This document shows, one piece after another, positions 49,712 to 60,763 of a stretch of DNA of 64,000 nucleotides (positions are counted from its first letter, which is position 1; each line of letters opens with the position of its first letter). The notes beneath the pieces were generated by a model. That model was not told the DNA's origin and searched no databases. It saw only the letters and a program-made list of their open reading frames with translations. Both the position numbers and the translations under genes were made by a program. The DNA comes from Marsupella aquatica. Its lineage: Eukaryota > Marchantiophyta. Location of the stretch: positions 10,354,001 through 10,418,000 of the forward strand of contig OZ316898.1 in NCBI GenBank assembly GCA_973895155.1, written 5' to 3'.

Positions 49712-52700
49712 GCTGCAAGAATCCTATTGGCTATACTATTCCAGAGCTCCTTGGGAAGCATAATTCTCCCTTTCTGCATAATAATGTGCAGGAGTAGTTC
49801 TCCCCCCATTGCAAACACCATCGTAATCCATAATGCTATAGCTAGCTTGAGTTTGATTCTCCTTGTTCTCAAGAGGAGTAAAAAAATTTGGCCTCACGTA
49901 CCTTATTTGAAATTGATGGTCGCTCCTCCTTTTGTTTATGTTATTTGAAGCCCACTTGAGCTCCTTATTGTGGCTGATGAATCCCTCCAGCGCTCAGACG
50001 GAAGGGTCGATTGTCTCTAAACCCAGCTGGCGTAGTAATTCCTTGAGCTTTGCTTCAGTCTGTTGCTTACTCCTCTGTATTGTTAGTGTCTTAGGAGAGA
50101 TTATGTTGTCTGCTCCCCATTTCCTTTGGTATAAGGCATAGAGTTTCATCTTCTCATTTGGTCAGGGACCTCACGGGCGCTACTCTTCTTTCTCCACCTT
50201 GATTTCCGTGTCGCATCCACCTTTAACCTTTTACTGATGCAATTAAGCTCACAGCCTGTCTATGCAGGCTCAACTCCTTTTAATACCTCCTTTGGTTCTT
50301 GTCATTCACACCACTGCTCTGTAGCTGCCTTCTACTACACCACGTCAGACTTCCTCGGACCTCTCTTAACGCACCCTGCTCTTTCCCTGTTGCTTGATAA
50401 ACCTCCCACAACGTCTCGAGACTTGTCCATCGCGCACCTAGATCCAAATGCAGCGGCACTCTTCTCACCCTCTCCCCCCAAAAATATAGCTCCATGTTTA
50501 TCCAAAAAGGACGCCTCCAAGCTAATCCAAATCCCTAAAACCTCTTGAAAGCTCAATGTAACCTTTCGGTAACCAAAACCTCCATAAACACGCTCATTAA
50601 AAAGCAAAACCACCAGCAACTGCCGATCCTCTGCCAACAACTTGCCGGCCAGACAAAATAGCCAAGCTGCCCAAAACCTTCACCTATTGGATCGTTACTT
50701 GTTGCATCGCAGCTCTCTCCACTCCTCTCAGCTCTCGCAGCTCCAGGCCTCCCGACATCGACTCATGCCATGTTGCTTTTATGACAGCTTTGACTGCATC
50801 TGGAAACTTTGTTTGCTCCACATAACCACAAACCCAAGCAAGTGTGTGTAGACTTGGTAGCGCTTCCTCTTCATCACGCTATCCACATAACTGTATGCCG
50901 CACAAATCAAAAGTTGTTCCAAAGGTACAACAGGATTGAGGGCCTCATGACGTTTTGTGACCACATGACAAAATTCAGGGAAATCATAGCGGATCTCGTC
51001 TAAGTTAGTGCTACGTTGGATGGGAGGAGCCTCATGTTGAGCTTGGGCGCATGACCAAGTCAAGACAAAAGTCCCATCCTTGGATTCACTCAATCTAACT
51101 TTGGTCCTTGGTCTGCTAGCCATTCTTCCGAGACTGCCATAGCAAAGGTAGATGTTAGTCAAAGGTGATGATTGGAATGTAAGAACAAGAGTGTAGAGTA
51201 AGGGTGAATTACCTCAAAATGTCACAACTCTTATGTTGGTTGCCAAAGTCTAGCATCAATTGTTGCAAAGGCTTCATATAAGGTATTGTCCAGTATCGCC
51301 AATCTTTTTTTACATGCTGATTGCAGGCCATGACCAAAACGACTATCCGAGTTCCATCGTCCTCCATTTGAAAGGAAAGAAAGTCTCTGAAAATGTAACA
51401 CCTCCATTCGAAACCCAAAGAACTCTGAAAAAGTAACAAAAAGTAACAATTTTATAGCATATGTGACAATAATACTCTATGTGACAATGATACTCTGTAG
51501 TAAAGTAAACGATCATCACTTGTCTGGGTAGGAATGGAGTCACTTGGGTAAACAACCTGAAATTGTTATGCTCAGCAAAGAACGACTTACTAATGTTCCT
51601 CCTCTCCTAGGCACTCCCGGTCTTGATCCTCTGCATTCCCATCCCAATCTTGGCTCAGCGTCAGTAGAGTCTAGGTTGCTATATATTGAGTCGATACAAT
51701 TCCTATCTTCTGCCATTGATTCATAAGAACGGTTCCTAAACTCCTACAAAATGACAACTTTGCATGCACATCTCCAGGCAAACTGAAAAAGATATCCATC
51801 GAATGACCAAAGTACGACATTGATCAATCAGTCATGCAACAGACCCAATATAGCTCATGAAAATACTTACTGGGCTTCACTCTCTGCTACCACTTCATGA
51901 AGTGTTGGAGCAGAAGTCTATGAGAAAATTTGATGGAGCAGAGGGATCTTGGATCGACAAGAAGGAGACTGCCTTCCAAATGGTAGAGTAAAAAGCTGTT
52001 GCCACGTCTGCTACTATGTCTACTGCTACATCTACTCAATCTTTCTGTCCGGATCTCACTCTAGTTGGCACCTTCTTCGCCAACCAAGCCGCAGAAGTTG
52101 TGACAAGGCGTTTGAAAATTTAGGAATTAGCCTGCGCACACAACCCGGAGTGCAATGAGCCGTGGTGCTGCTAGCAAGTGTTGAAGAATACCATCTGTTG
52201 CATGCCAATAAAAATGCGACACTGCAGTATGAAGAAGTGTCGTGTATTTGCGTTCAGAGTAGCTATACAAGACGTTGAGACCCTATTGCTTGTCACAGTC
52301 CATCCCTATGGGAAAACATATGGTGCAGTAGAACCATAACAAGATGTCGCATCCCTAACCTGGGCCTTAAATCCAGTTTAGTGCCATGGTGCGACCTCGA
52401 CCACCAGTAGGGGTGAGGGTTTGGGCAAGGAGGTGTGTAGTGGCCCCGATTAGCCCTAAGTCGGGCTAAGCCGCTATACTTACTGGTATAACGCTTAAGC
52501 AATTCGTACTAGTCATAGGTATCTTTTATCTTCCACCGCTGGAATCCTCCCTTAGTGACTCGGACTAACTCCTGGCTTGGGGCTTTTCAAGCCATCGATG
52601 CGAAAGAACCTTGTGACATACAATGGGTGGCAATCCCTACCATTAGTCCGCACCAGGTACGTCCCTTAAAATGGTGCCTTTGCCCAGACAAAGCATACTC

Positions 52701-53102
52701 ACAACACTAGTTACTTGCGGAAACATTAGAGGGAAAAGACTACATTTACTCAGTGAAGCATCAGTTTACATGGTTGACTCGACTTCAAAGGGGGTTAGCA
52801 GGCCCAACGGCAGTCGATGCCCAGTCTCTACAAGGCCCCGCCTTGCACTTGCCCAGCAAGCTCGACTCTGGCTCTCACTCCTTGGTGCGCTGTGACCCTA
52901 CTTAGGCCGGGACTCCCCGTGCCTCACCTATCTTCCGCTGAGATAACTAAGCCTAAATACTACAGTTTGCAGAAGAGAACCGAATGATACTGCCTTTCGG
53001 GATACTACCTACTGCCTAACTACTTTCTAACAACTGGCCATGCCGCACTGACTGGTTGACCGTCCACGACGAGGGTGCCAACCGGGATGGCAGCGGCCAA
53101 GC
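49712..53102. other. Region between two retroelements; unidentified open frames
   Basis: Minus-strand frames at 51120-50779 (from MASRPRTKVRLSESKDGTF, about 113 aa) and 50640-50335 look coding-like in composition but I do not recognise them. They could be the 5' part of the LINE or a neighbouring element. The stretch around 52400-53100 is richer in GC and resembles the flank of the element at 53103-56125; no second LTR was recognised there. Confidence 0.3.
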
Positions 53103-55916
53103 CTATTGACAAAAATCTAGTCTGTTGATGGACTCCATCCTACGTTGGCTGATCCTAACTGATCCGGCCCTAATTCTTCCTACTACCGCTAATCGGCGCC
53201 TAATGATAGCCATTCTGTCGTTGCCCCTAACCGAAAGATGCTGCTGACTTAACTGCCTCGCGTGGCGCCTGCTTCCATCCTTCGCTAACCACCCCTTACG
53301 TGGGTGCTGTGGTTGGACCAGGGCTGGTCCCCTTGTCAGGGCGAGACCTCGAGCCGCCTTGATCAGAGGTGGGCCCAGGTTTTCCCCGTTGGAGGACGAG
53401 CAGGGTAACGCGGTCCTACAAGGCCTTGTTGTCCCGTACCGCCTCCTCCGCCTTGTTTGCAGCTTCATCGGCCTCGGTCTAGAGCCACGCTACCTCCAGG
53501 TTGAGCTGGTTAATGGAGTCGCGATGGATCTGGTCCTGCGCTAGCAATTTATCCCGCTCGGCGGAGAGACTAGCCACCTGCTGCGCTGCCTGCAGGAATT
53601 GTTTGTTGAGGTCGGTCAGGCTGGTAACCCAAGCCAAAGATTCTGAGCGTAATTGAAGCACGGTGTCGTCCAACTTCTTGAGATCTGCTTGCGCTCCGCT
53701 TAACTCCTGGGTTAGTCCGTCCCTCTGTTTGACGGTGCGGACTAACTCCTCGCGGTGGGTAGTGGCTTCCTCCTCGAGGTGCTCTACGAGCATCTGGAGG
53801 CGCCTGATCTCATTCCCCTTCGCCATGAGTTCTTCTTCCAAGCGGCTTACGATCCGTGGTTGGTGCTCTAACATGAAGAAGACCGGTTGAAAGTACACCG
53901 AGACTTGTTGTCCGATGTACGTCGCCAGCTCCCCAGACATAGTCTGGCTAAACTTTTGGACCAGGTCGTAGGCCATGGTCCCCGGGGCTACTTGGTAGTC
54001 CTCCATCCTCTCGGGTATCGGTGGTTCCTCGGGCGGGGCAACGAGCTCCTCTATAGTTTGCGCTGGGGAGGGGAAGGTTTCTTCAGGTGGTGGAGGGATT
54101 GGGGGTGGTTGTATTGCGGGTAGCGGAGGCTCGACGGAAGGGGGCGGCGGAATTTCCACAGGAGGAGGTGGTGGAGTATTAGTCGGGGCTTCCGGCTTGG
54201 GGTTGCCTCCTGTGGGGTGGGGGTGATATTAGTCGGGACTGAGGTGGCCATATTCTTTCCTTTGGCCTCCCGCCGTGCCTTGTACCAGGCGAGGATAATG
54301 GCGATATGGCTTCCCAAGTAAGTCTTCCCCCCAATAGCCATACCACCCTGAGCCCGCTTCAGCTCCCCCGAGAATCTTTGGTAGAAGAATTGGGCCCAGT
54401 CCGGCCGTTTGTACTGTTCCACCTGCACGATCGTGCAGAGGGAAATCTCGGATCGTGGCTCAATCATGTGTAAGGTGGTCCATATGAATTTAAGACGCTC
54501 CATGCAGATTAAGTTGGTGCACGACCCCTGCTTGTATCCATTGCCCGTCTTACCCTCGGGTTTGAAGTGCCGTGGCATATACTCCTTATCCTGAATTCGG
54601 AGTACAACCGGCACCGGCCCAGTTGGCAGACGGAAGATTTGCGTTAACCGATGCTCCGTGAGTGATAAGGCCTGCCCCAAAACCTTGGTGGTCGATGCGT
54701 TAGTGTCAAAATTGGAGATAAACTCACAAATCTCCTTTGGCCCGGTGGCGCACGGCCTCCATAGCAAGTGAGCGAACTGCTCCAACTGATGCTCCTTGAG
54801 ATAGTCCGCGTGTTCGAGTTTCTTGATCGCGATCCAGACTACTTCGGGGACGCGGATTACCTGTAATAAGTTGGACTTCGGGTTATCCAGGGGCCGTCGG
54901 TTCTGGTTGGCCGGGGGGTTTGCCGGGGCAGGTGCAGGCGCAACGTTGGTTTGCGTTGTTGATTCGGGGGCCATCGTCGTCCTTGGCCGCTTACGAGAAT
55001 ATTGTTTGAGTTGCAGACTAACTTGCTCGAAACCTGAAAAACATTCTGTGTTGATCACTGGACGGACTTGGGACCGGTTCGGCGGTACGCCAGTGGTCAT
55101 CGGCTGAGGCACTAGTGGTATCGGGGTAGCCATATCCCAGTTGAAGGCGTTGGAGCTTTCCCCGAGGAACGTAAGATTACGCGCCGCTTCCCGTTGTCTG
55201 CTGATGTCTTCTTGGCACTTTTTGGCTGCGATCTGCTGGTCTAGGTACCCCAGAATCTTGTCGAACTCCGCTTGAGTAAGCCGCTGGCTGCCCTTCAGCT
55301 TAAAGAACTTCGCTGGGACTTCAAGAATCGCCTCTGCTACCAATCTAAGCCCTTCCTCGCTGAGATATAGTTTGGTGATGTAGTCTCGCAGCTCGTTGTA
55401 GCTGGAATCCCTGGTGATGGCTGTCCTTTCGCAATTAACCAGTGCTACCTTGGTCACCAGCTTCGCGTATCTTCGTTCGTAAGCTGCTTTCTCGGGACAA
55501 GAGTACCAGTAAGTCTCGAAGAACTTAGCACCTACCTCGCCAAACAAGGTCCAAAATCCCAAGGCTATAAGGGTCATACTAACCTCGTAGTCCGGTCCAT
55601 TGAGTCCACGTTCCCCCTCGGTTGGTCCTTTTTCTTGTGGAGGTCTCGCTCGTCCTGACTAATCTCGCCACCTTCCGCTCTTATCCCTCGATAATCTCCT
55701 TGTAAAGGTCAACTTGATTCGATCAGAAAGGCGAGTGGATGGCAACGTCCGCGAATTCCAAAAAGGTGGAAATGAGCAAATGGCCCGCAGCGCCATCGGC
55801 TCCTCTCTTATGGAGGTGCCAGGATGAGCCCGAGCGTGAGAAGGCTAGGCCGTTTTGGTCATTGAATGAGCTGAAGTCGGCGCCTCGGTCCAAGCGTGAC
55901 TTCTAACTGATTTTTA

Positions 55917-55930
55917 CTCCGCTGCCACCA
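55917..55930 (-). other. Candidate primer-binding site
   Basis: On the minus strand TGGTGGCAGCGGAG begins one base after the end of the candidate LTR (…GGTACA). It starts with TGG, as expected for pairing with a CCA-ended tRNA. The tRNA identity is not determined. Confidence 0.45.
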
Positions 55931-55931
55931 T

Positions 55932-56125
55932 TGTACCCCGGTCGCGCGTAATAATCCTCTTCCTGAACTCATAATTATTCGGTCATCTTAACCTACTCCT
56001 AATCTATTCATAATGGCAACGGACGGCTATACGTGCTATTCTACGCTACGGCTACGGTCCTAACGTCCGTATAAGACCTAATCTACGACCTGGGTTTGGT
56101 TAAGTGACACGTTACCCGTGTCACA
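55932..56125 (-). repeat. Candidate LTR of about 194 bp
   Basis: Begins TGTGACACGGGTAACGTGTC and ends CGGGGTACA, so it has TG…CA ends with a TGT/ACA inverted terminus, directly followed by a primer-binding-site-like sequence. The start holds a palindrome (GTGACACG…CGTGTCAC). I found no second copy in the window, so LTR status rests on its ends and position. Confidence 0.45.
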
Positions 56126-58741
56126 CAAGATCACATTGACGAGGAATTCCTTGTGAAAGGGTGGGGGTGGGAGTGTATCACACCTCGCAGATGGACATCA
56201 ATGAATCAATGCACACTAGTTGGGAGAGAAACTTGAAGAGATCAAATCTACATAATATTGTTGACGATGTCTAGAGCCGCTGACCTCTTGTGAGATCTGC
56301 AGACGTACCAGCAACAACGGTCGCTAAGATGATCGAAGCACACAACAATTAGATTGCTAATAAACAATTCAATTACAGGGAAATGGCAACAACAATGAAT
56401 TTACCTCGAGCCAAAACAATGGGTGCCTCCGTCCACACCGTTTCCAGTTCACAGCAAATTGTCGTCAAACTTCAAAAGTGTTGTAGGGCCTGCGAATGGG
56501 TCAAATGGCAATCACCTGTCTGACTTCCATTGAAGACTATCCAAATTGTGCAAAGAAGAGAGATCGAGACTACAAGTACCTATTGTGCACTGGAATAGCT
56601 TTTTAAGCTGGGTGATAAACACACACCTGAGAACCTGAGATAGAGCAGAGAAAATATTTCAAGTGTCAGCTGTTGAAATTTCTAAAGTACACAATCGTGG
56701 GAGCAAAAGCTGATTGCTGTGGGCGAGAAATTGCAGTGAAGCCGATGTTCAAGAGAGAGTTTGTGAGAAGAATGAGATGTACGTGCATGTCCGGAGACGA
56801 AAATGATATTACTCTATGGATAACCTGGCGAGGAGACGAAGTGGGACCTTCAACGTTTATCACACAACAGATTGAGGTGCATCGACTGCTACAAAATTGT
56901 GAGTCTCAATCTCATGGATTGCATTTGCGCAGTACAATCCCAAGTCTGTTTGGGGCAATTTGTCCAGGTGCAATCACTTGGATAAATACCGAGTACCCAA
57001 TGCAAGTAAAAGCACAACCGACTGTCGTCAACAATGCCAACACAAAAAGCAAGATTGATTCATACTCTCTCGTCAAATATTCCAATACGAAATGCAAGAT
57101 TGATTCATGCGCGTCACAGGAAAGCTCTATGCCACGGGAGAGTTGTGTGTGACAGGAGAAGTTGTGTGTCACGGGAGAGTTGTGTCATAGGAGAAATTGA
57201 CGGGAGAGATGGGTAACGACACACATGGCCACGTCACTGAAGAAGCAAAGGGAGAGGGATGGATGGGCTGGCCTGGGAAAGACTGTTCACTCGGGCAAGG
57301 CAGAGGCCCTTTTATAGGGGAAGTTGTGGTTTAACACGCAACAAAAAATGGCCAAACAGGAGATAGGATCCCATAGATAGGTGACCCAATAAAGGGGTCA
57401 AACTCAGGATAAACTTGAAATTACCAAAGAACCAAAAACTCAAGAGCCAAAATGCGTATGTAGGTGGTTTTATAGGATATGGGGGCCATGGGGCCATGCT
57501 CAAAGGATTTTATTACCACATGCAATCCAAAATATGTACTTTTGATAAAAATTAATTAAATTTTATAAAAACATAGAAAATAACAAGGTATTATGAACTC
57601 ATATTTATAGAATATTTTATAATTTAAAATCATTTATAGGCACTTGTGTACTAAAAGTTTCCCCATGGCCTGCAGTCAAGGAGTAAGTAAATTGTTATTG
57701 TTTCTCCCCACGCGTCACCCAAGGACACAATATTAAGTTATCCGTCCTGAGCGGAGAGCGCCAGTGAAAAGTGACGGGAGAGTGACATAAATCCAGTGGG
57801 CTGGTAAAGATGGTTTTTCACTATCAGCTCGACTTGCGTGGGCCGGTAAAGATGGTTTTTCACTATCAGCCCGACTTGCAAGAATTTTTATATATCACAG
57901 TGCCCAAGGGCAAAAAAAACCTAACCCCGGGAGACATGATCCCAAAGGCAAAGCAACCTTCGTTTCACCATCAGCCCAACTTGCAAGAATTTTTATATAT
58001 CACATTGCCCAAGGGCAGAAAAAACCTAACCCGGAGAGACATGATCCCAAAGACAAAGAAACCCAATGACCCAATGAAGGGGAGTAAAGGAGGAGAAAGT
58101 GCCCCAAGAAAATCAAGCCAAGGGATCCCAACCACAAGGAGAATGAAGGGGAGTAAAGGAGGAGAAAGTGCCCCAAGAAAATCAAGCCAAGGGATCCCAA
58201 CCACAAGGAGACGAAGGAACAAATACCAAAAAGTAAACTACAAAGGAACCGTGAGCGAGAAGAGACGAGAAGCCGTGAGCGAGAAGAGAAGAAAAGAGAT
58301 GAGAAGAGACGAGAAGAGGAGCGAAGCGAAAGCCGAGGGAAGAAAGTTTGTCTTGGGCAAAGAATGTGATGATGACGAGAGAATAACATACACGGAGGGG
58401 AGAAGCAAAGCATTTGAGATGGGCATTTGAGAAGGGTGGAGAATCGAGCGAGGCTGCGCTTGCTTGCATACGGATTTGCCGATGCAGCAATGGTAATGTG
58501 TAGGGGAGAGGATGAGAGGAAGGAGCTTGCGATGAGGCAGGGCGAAGCGGAAGGTTGTCCTGTTTTTAAAAGGTTGAGATAGATCGTGAGATCGATAGAA
58601 AGACAGAGGGAGGGAGGGAGTCTAGATGGATTGGAATTGAAAATGAGAAGAATTGAGTCGGTGGTTGCGAAGGAAGGAAGGCAGTGGGGTAAGGGGGACG
58701 GGCGGACGGAGGACGGAGGGAGGGAGCAACGCTTAAGCGAA
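56126..58741. other. Repeat-rich region upstream of VPS33
   Basis: Short duplications at 57110-57200 (cacgggagagttgtgt and variants) and nested tandem duplications at 57800-58210. A purine-rich tract (gagaagagacgagaag…) lies at about 58250-58340. No recognised gene. Confidence 0.45.
57799..58211. repeat. Nested tandem duplications that keep one reading frame open
   Basis: Three duplications in a row: gccggtaaagatggtttttc / actatcagc…gacttgc at about 57800-57872 (42-43-bp period); a longer unit of about 110 bp with gcaagaatttttatatatca, seen at 57867 and 57980; and a 69-bp unit, 58073-58141 and 58142-58210, encoding MKGSKGGESAPRKSSQGIP twice. The 69-bp period is a multiple of three, which helps keep the 206-codon frame 57810-58430 open. 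I regard the frame as a by-product rather than a gene. Confidence 0.85.
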
Positions 58742-58750
58742 TGTATATAA
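58742..58750 (+). promoter_or_regulatory. Candidate TATA box of VPS33
   Basis: tgtatataa (followed by acctc) about 155 bp upstream of the VPS33 ATG, a good plant TATA sequence in the right place. The transcription start is not known. Confidence 0.45.
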
Positions 58751-58900
58751 ACCTCGTCAATCGTAAGGCTTGACGTGAACGGATTAGCCTCTTTCCTTTG
58801 AAGTTCACCGGGGTAAAGTACAGTCGGAAGATCGTTCTAGGGGAAGGGGATGTGCAAAAGGAACGAAGTGAGTGATTGAGAGGTTGGTAGATATAGCACC

Positions 58901-60763
58901 ATGGCTCAAATTCCGAGCTTAGACCATGCCCCAATCAATCTTCTTTCTATCCGAGAACAGGCTCAGAAGGAGCTAGTTCAGGTTTTAGACTCGATACCGG
59001 GCAAGAAGGTCATGGTGTTGGACTCCAAGATTAGTGGCCCACTCGCTCTAGTTGCTCAACCTTCCCTTTTGAAAGAGCACGGAGTGGAAAGCCTCCGTCA
59101 CCTCTCAGCTGATCCAGCTCAATCAGAATGCAAAAATGTGGTTTATTTAGTTAGGCCACGAATGGGGCTCATGAAGCTGATAGCTGCTCAGATTCAACAG
59201 GAGCTTAGGTTGAAGGTGTCGAAGAATTATTCTCTGGTTTTTGTACCACGGAGAACTATTGTGTGTGAGAAGGTTTTGGAGGAGGAGGGAGTTCTTCGCA
59301 ATGTCACAATTCTGGAATACCCGTTGTACCTTATACCCTACGATGAGGATGTACTTTCCTTAGAAATAGATCATGTTCTGAAAGAAACAAAAGTGGACGG
59401 TGACCAGAGTGCGCTTTGGTACGTTGCCCGGGCTCTTGATGTACTTCAGTCCCGGTTTGGTTTGATCCCCAACGTCAAAGGCAAGGGGAAAGCTGCAGCT
59501 CAAGTTGCTGACATTCTCAGTAGAATGCAAAGGGAGCAAGGTGTGGATACAGAAGGGGTGTGTTCGGAGATTGACACAATGATACTACTTGACAGGCAGG
59601 TAGATCTGGTCACCCCAATGTGCTGGCAGCTGACTTATGAAGGTCTAATTGATGAGTTTCTTTCAATTAACAATGGAGTAGTGGAGCTTTCTCCAACGAT
59701 TTTAGGTCAAGCTCCACCAGCAGCTGGTGGACCAGCAGCTGGTGGGGCAGCAGCTGCTTCCACCAGGAAAGTTCCACTGAATTCTACTGACAATCTATTC
59801 AGAGAACTGAGAGATTTGAATTTTGGGGTTGTGGGCAATGTCCTACGTAACAAGGCAACTAGCATGAAACAGGACTACACTGATATGACAGGTGGAGGTC
59901 CAAAACAGCAGTCAGTTTCAGAACTGAAGGACTTTGTGAAGAAGTTGAATGTTCTTCCAGAGTTGACGAGGCATACAAACATAGCTCAACATCTTTCCAC
60001 TTTTACAAAGAAGCCTGATTTTCTTGCCCGGCTTCACATTGAGCAGACGCTTGTAGAGGGCCAAAATCCTGATGTATGTTTTGAGTATGTGGAAGAGATG
60101 ATTCACAGGCAGGGAAACTTAGAGAGTGTTCTTCGTTTATTAGTATTGCTCTCCCTTACCAGTGGCATACCGAAGAAGCAATTTGATTACTTGAGGAGAG
60201 AGTTCCTGCAGAGCTATGGGTTTGAGCACATGTTTACCCTCACCAATTTAGAGAAAGCTGGGCTTCTCAAGAAACAAGAAGCCAAGAGCAGTTGGCAAAA
60301 TGTAAAACGGGGACTGAAACTTGTTGTAGAGGATGTGGATGATGCCAACCCAACGGACATTGCTTACGTGTATTCAGGATATGCCCCCCTCAGCATTAGA
60401 CTAGTAGAGCAGGTCGTCAAAGGTGGATGGAAGACAGTCGATGAGGTAGTCAAACTACTCCCTGGACCAACATTTGAAAAGAAGCAGGGAGTTCATGCAA
60501 ATGGTTCTGTCACGGCAGAGGGCACTACTTGGGAAGCACAACCAGCTCCTGACAGTGAACCGGCAGCCGATGGCAGGAGGGCTGTGGTGTTAGTCGTCTT
60601 TATTGGAGGTGTCACGTTTGCGGAAATTTCTGCTCTTCGCTTCCTGGGTGCACAGGAGGGAATGAAGTACGATTTTATTGTAGCCACCACGAAGCTCGTC
60701 AATGGGACAGGTTTGCTAAAGACTATTATGGAGGATGTACAAGGGCCAAGCATTTCCTCATGA
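58901..60763 (+). CDS. VPS33: Vacuolar protein sorting-associated protein 33
   Basis: A Sec1/Munc18 family SNARE regulator, a core subunit of the HOPS/CORVET tethering complexes that drive fusion at the vacuole and endosomes. The single exon of 620 codons begins MAQIPSLDHAPINLLSIREQ and follows remembered Arabidopsis VPS33 to the end (about 592 aa). Conserved blocks: HLSADPAQSECKNVVYLVRP (about 68-87), LIPYDEDVLSLE, LLDRQVDLVTPMCWQLTYEG (about 228-247), ELKDFVKKLNVLPELTRH, YGFEHMFTLTNLEKAGLLKK, ISYVYSGYAPLSIRL-like (here IAYVYSGYAPLSIRL) and VVLVVFIGGVTFAEISALRF near the C-terminus. An Ala/Gly/Pro insert (APPAAGGPAAGGAAAAS, about 270-286) appears built from a short repeat, and a variable linker lies at about 530-565. 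The frame is intact. The absence of introns is notable and could mean a retrocopy that became the gene, or lineage intron loss. Confidence 0.96.
   Translation: MAQIPSLDHAPINLLSIREQAQKELVQVLDSIPGKKVMVLDSKISGPLALVAQPSLLKEHGVESLRHLSADPAQSECKNVVYLVRPRMGLMKLIAAQIQQELRLKVSKNYSLVFVPRRTIVCEKVLEEEGVLRNVTILEYPLYLIPYDEDVLSLEIDHVLKETKVDGDQSALWYVARALDVLQSRFGLIPNVKGKGKAAAQVADILSRMQREQGVDTEGVCSEIDTMILLDRQVDLVTPMCWQLTYEGLIDEFLSINNGVVELSPTILGQAPPAAGGPAAGGAAAASTRKVPLNSTDNLFRELRDLNFGVVGNVLRNKATSMKQDYTDMTGGGPKQQSVSELKDFVKKLNVLPELTRHTNIAQHLSTFTKKPDFLARLHIEQTLVEGQNPDVCFEYVEEMIHRQGNLESVLRLLVLLSLTSGIPKKQFDYLRREFLQSYGFEHMFTLTNLEKAGLLKKQEAKSSWQNVKRGLKLVVEDVDDANPTDIAYVYSGYAPLSIRLVEQVVKGGWKTVDEVVKLLPGPTFEKKQGVHANGSVTAEGTTWEAQPAPDSEPAADGRRAVVLVVFIGGVTFAEISALRFLGAQEGMKYDFIVATTKLVNGTGLLKTIMEDVQGPSISS

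Larger units (their letters stand above)
53103..56125 (-). mobile_element. LTR retroelement fragment with gag-like ORF
   Basis: Minus-strand gag-like frame 55577-54051 starts at an ATG (MTLIALGFWTLFGEVGAKFF) and carries TEHRLTQIFRLPTGPVPVVL. It overlaps a second frame, 54159-53479, that is proline-rich (EIPPPPSVEPPLPAIQPPP) and then strongly coiled-coil (IVSRLEEELMAKGNEIRRL). The two were probably one protein: just upstream of the second frame, PKPEAPTNTPPPPP is readable after a one-base shift near 54,200. No protease, integrase or reverse transcriptase is visible, so this is a non-autonomous or truncated element. Upstream lie a candidate LTR (55932-56125) and primer-binding site. The gag families differ from the ones I know, so the element class is open. 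Confidence 0.55.

Noticed and set aside
53359-55107. Plus-strand frames antisense to the gag-like ORF
   Set aside because: Shadows of a long open frame in GC-richer sequence.
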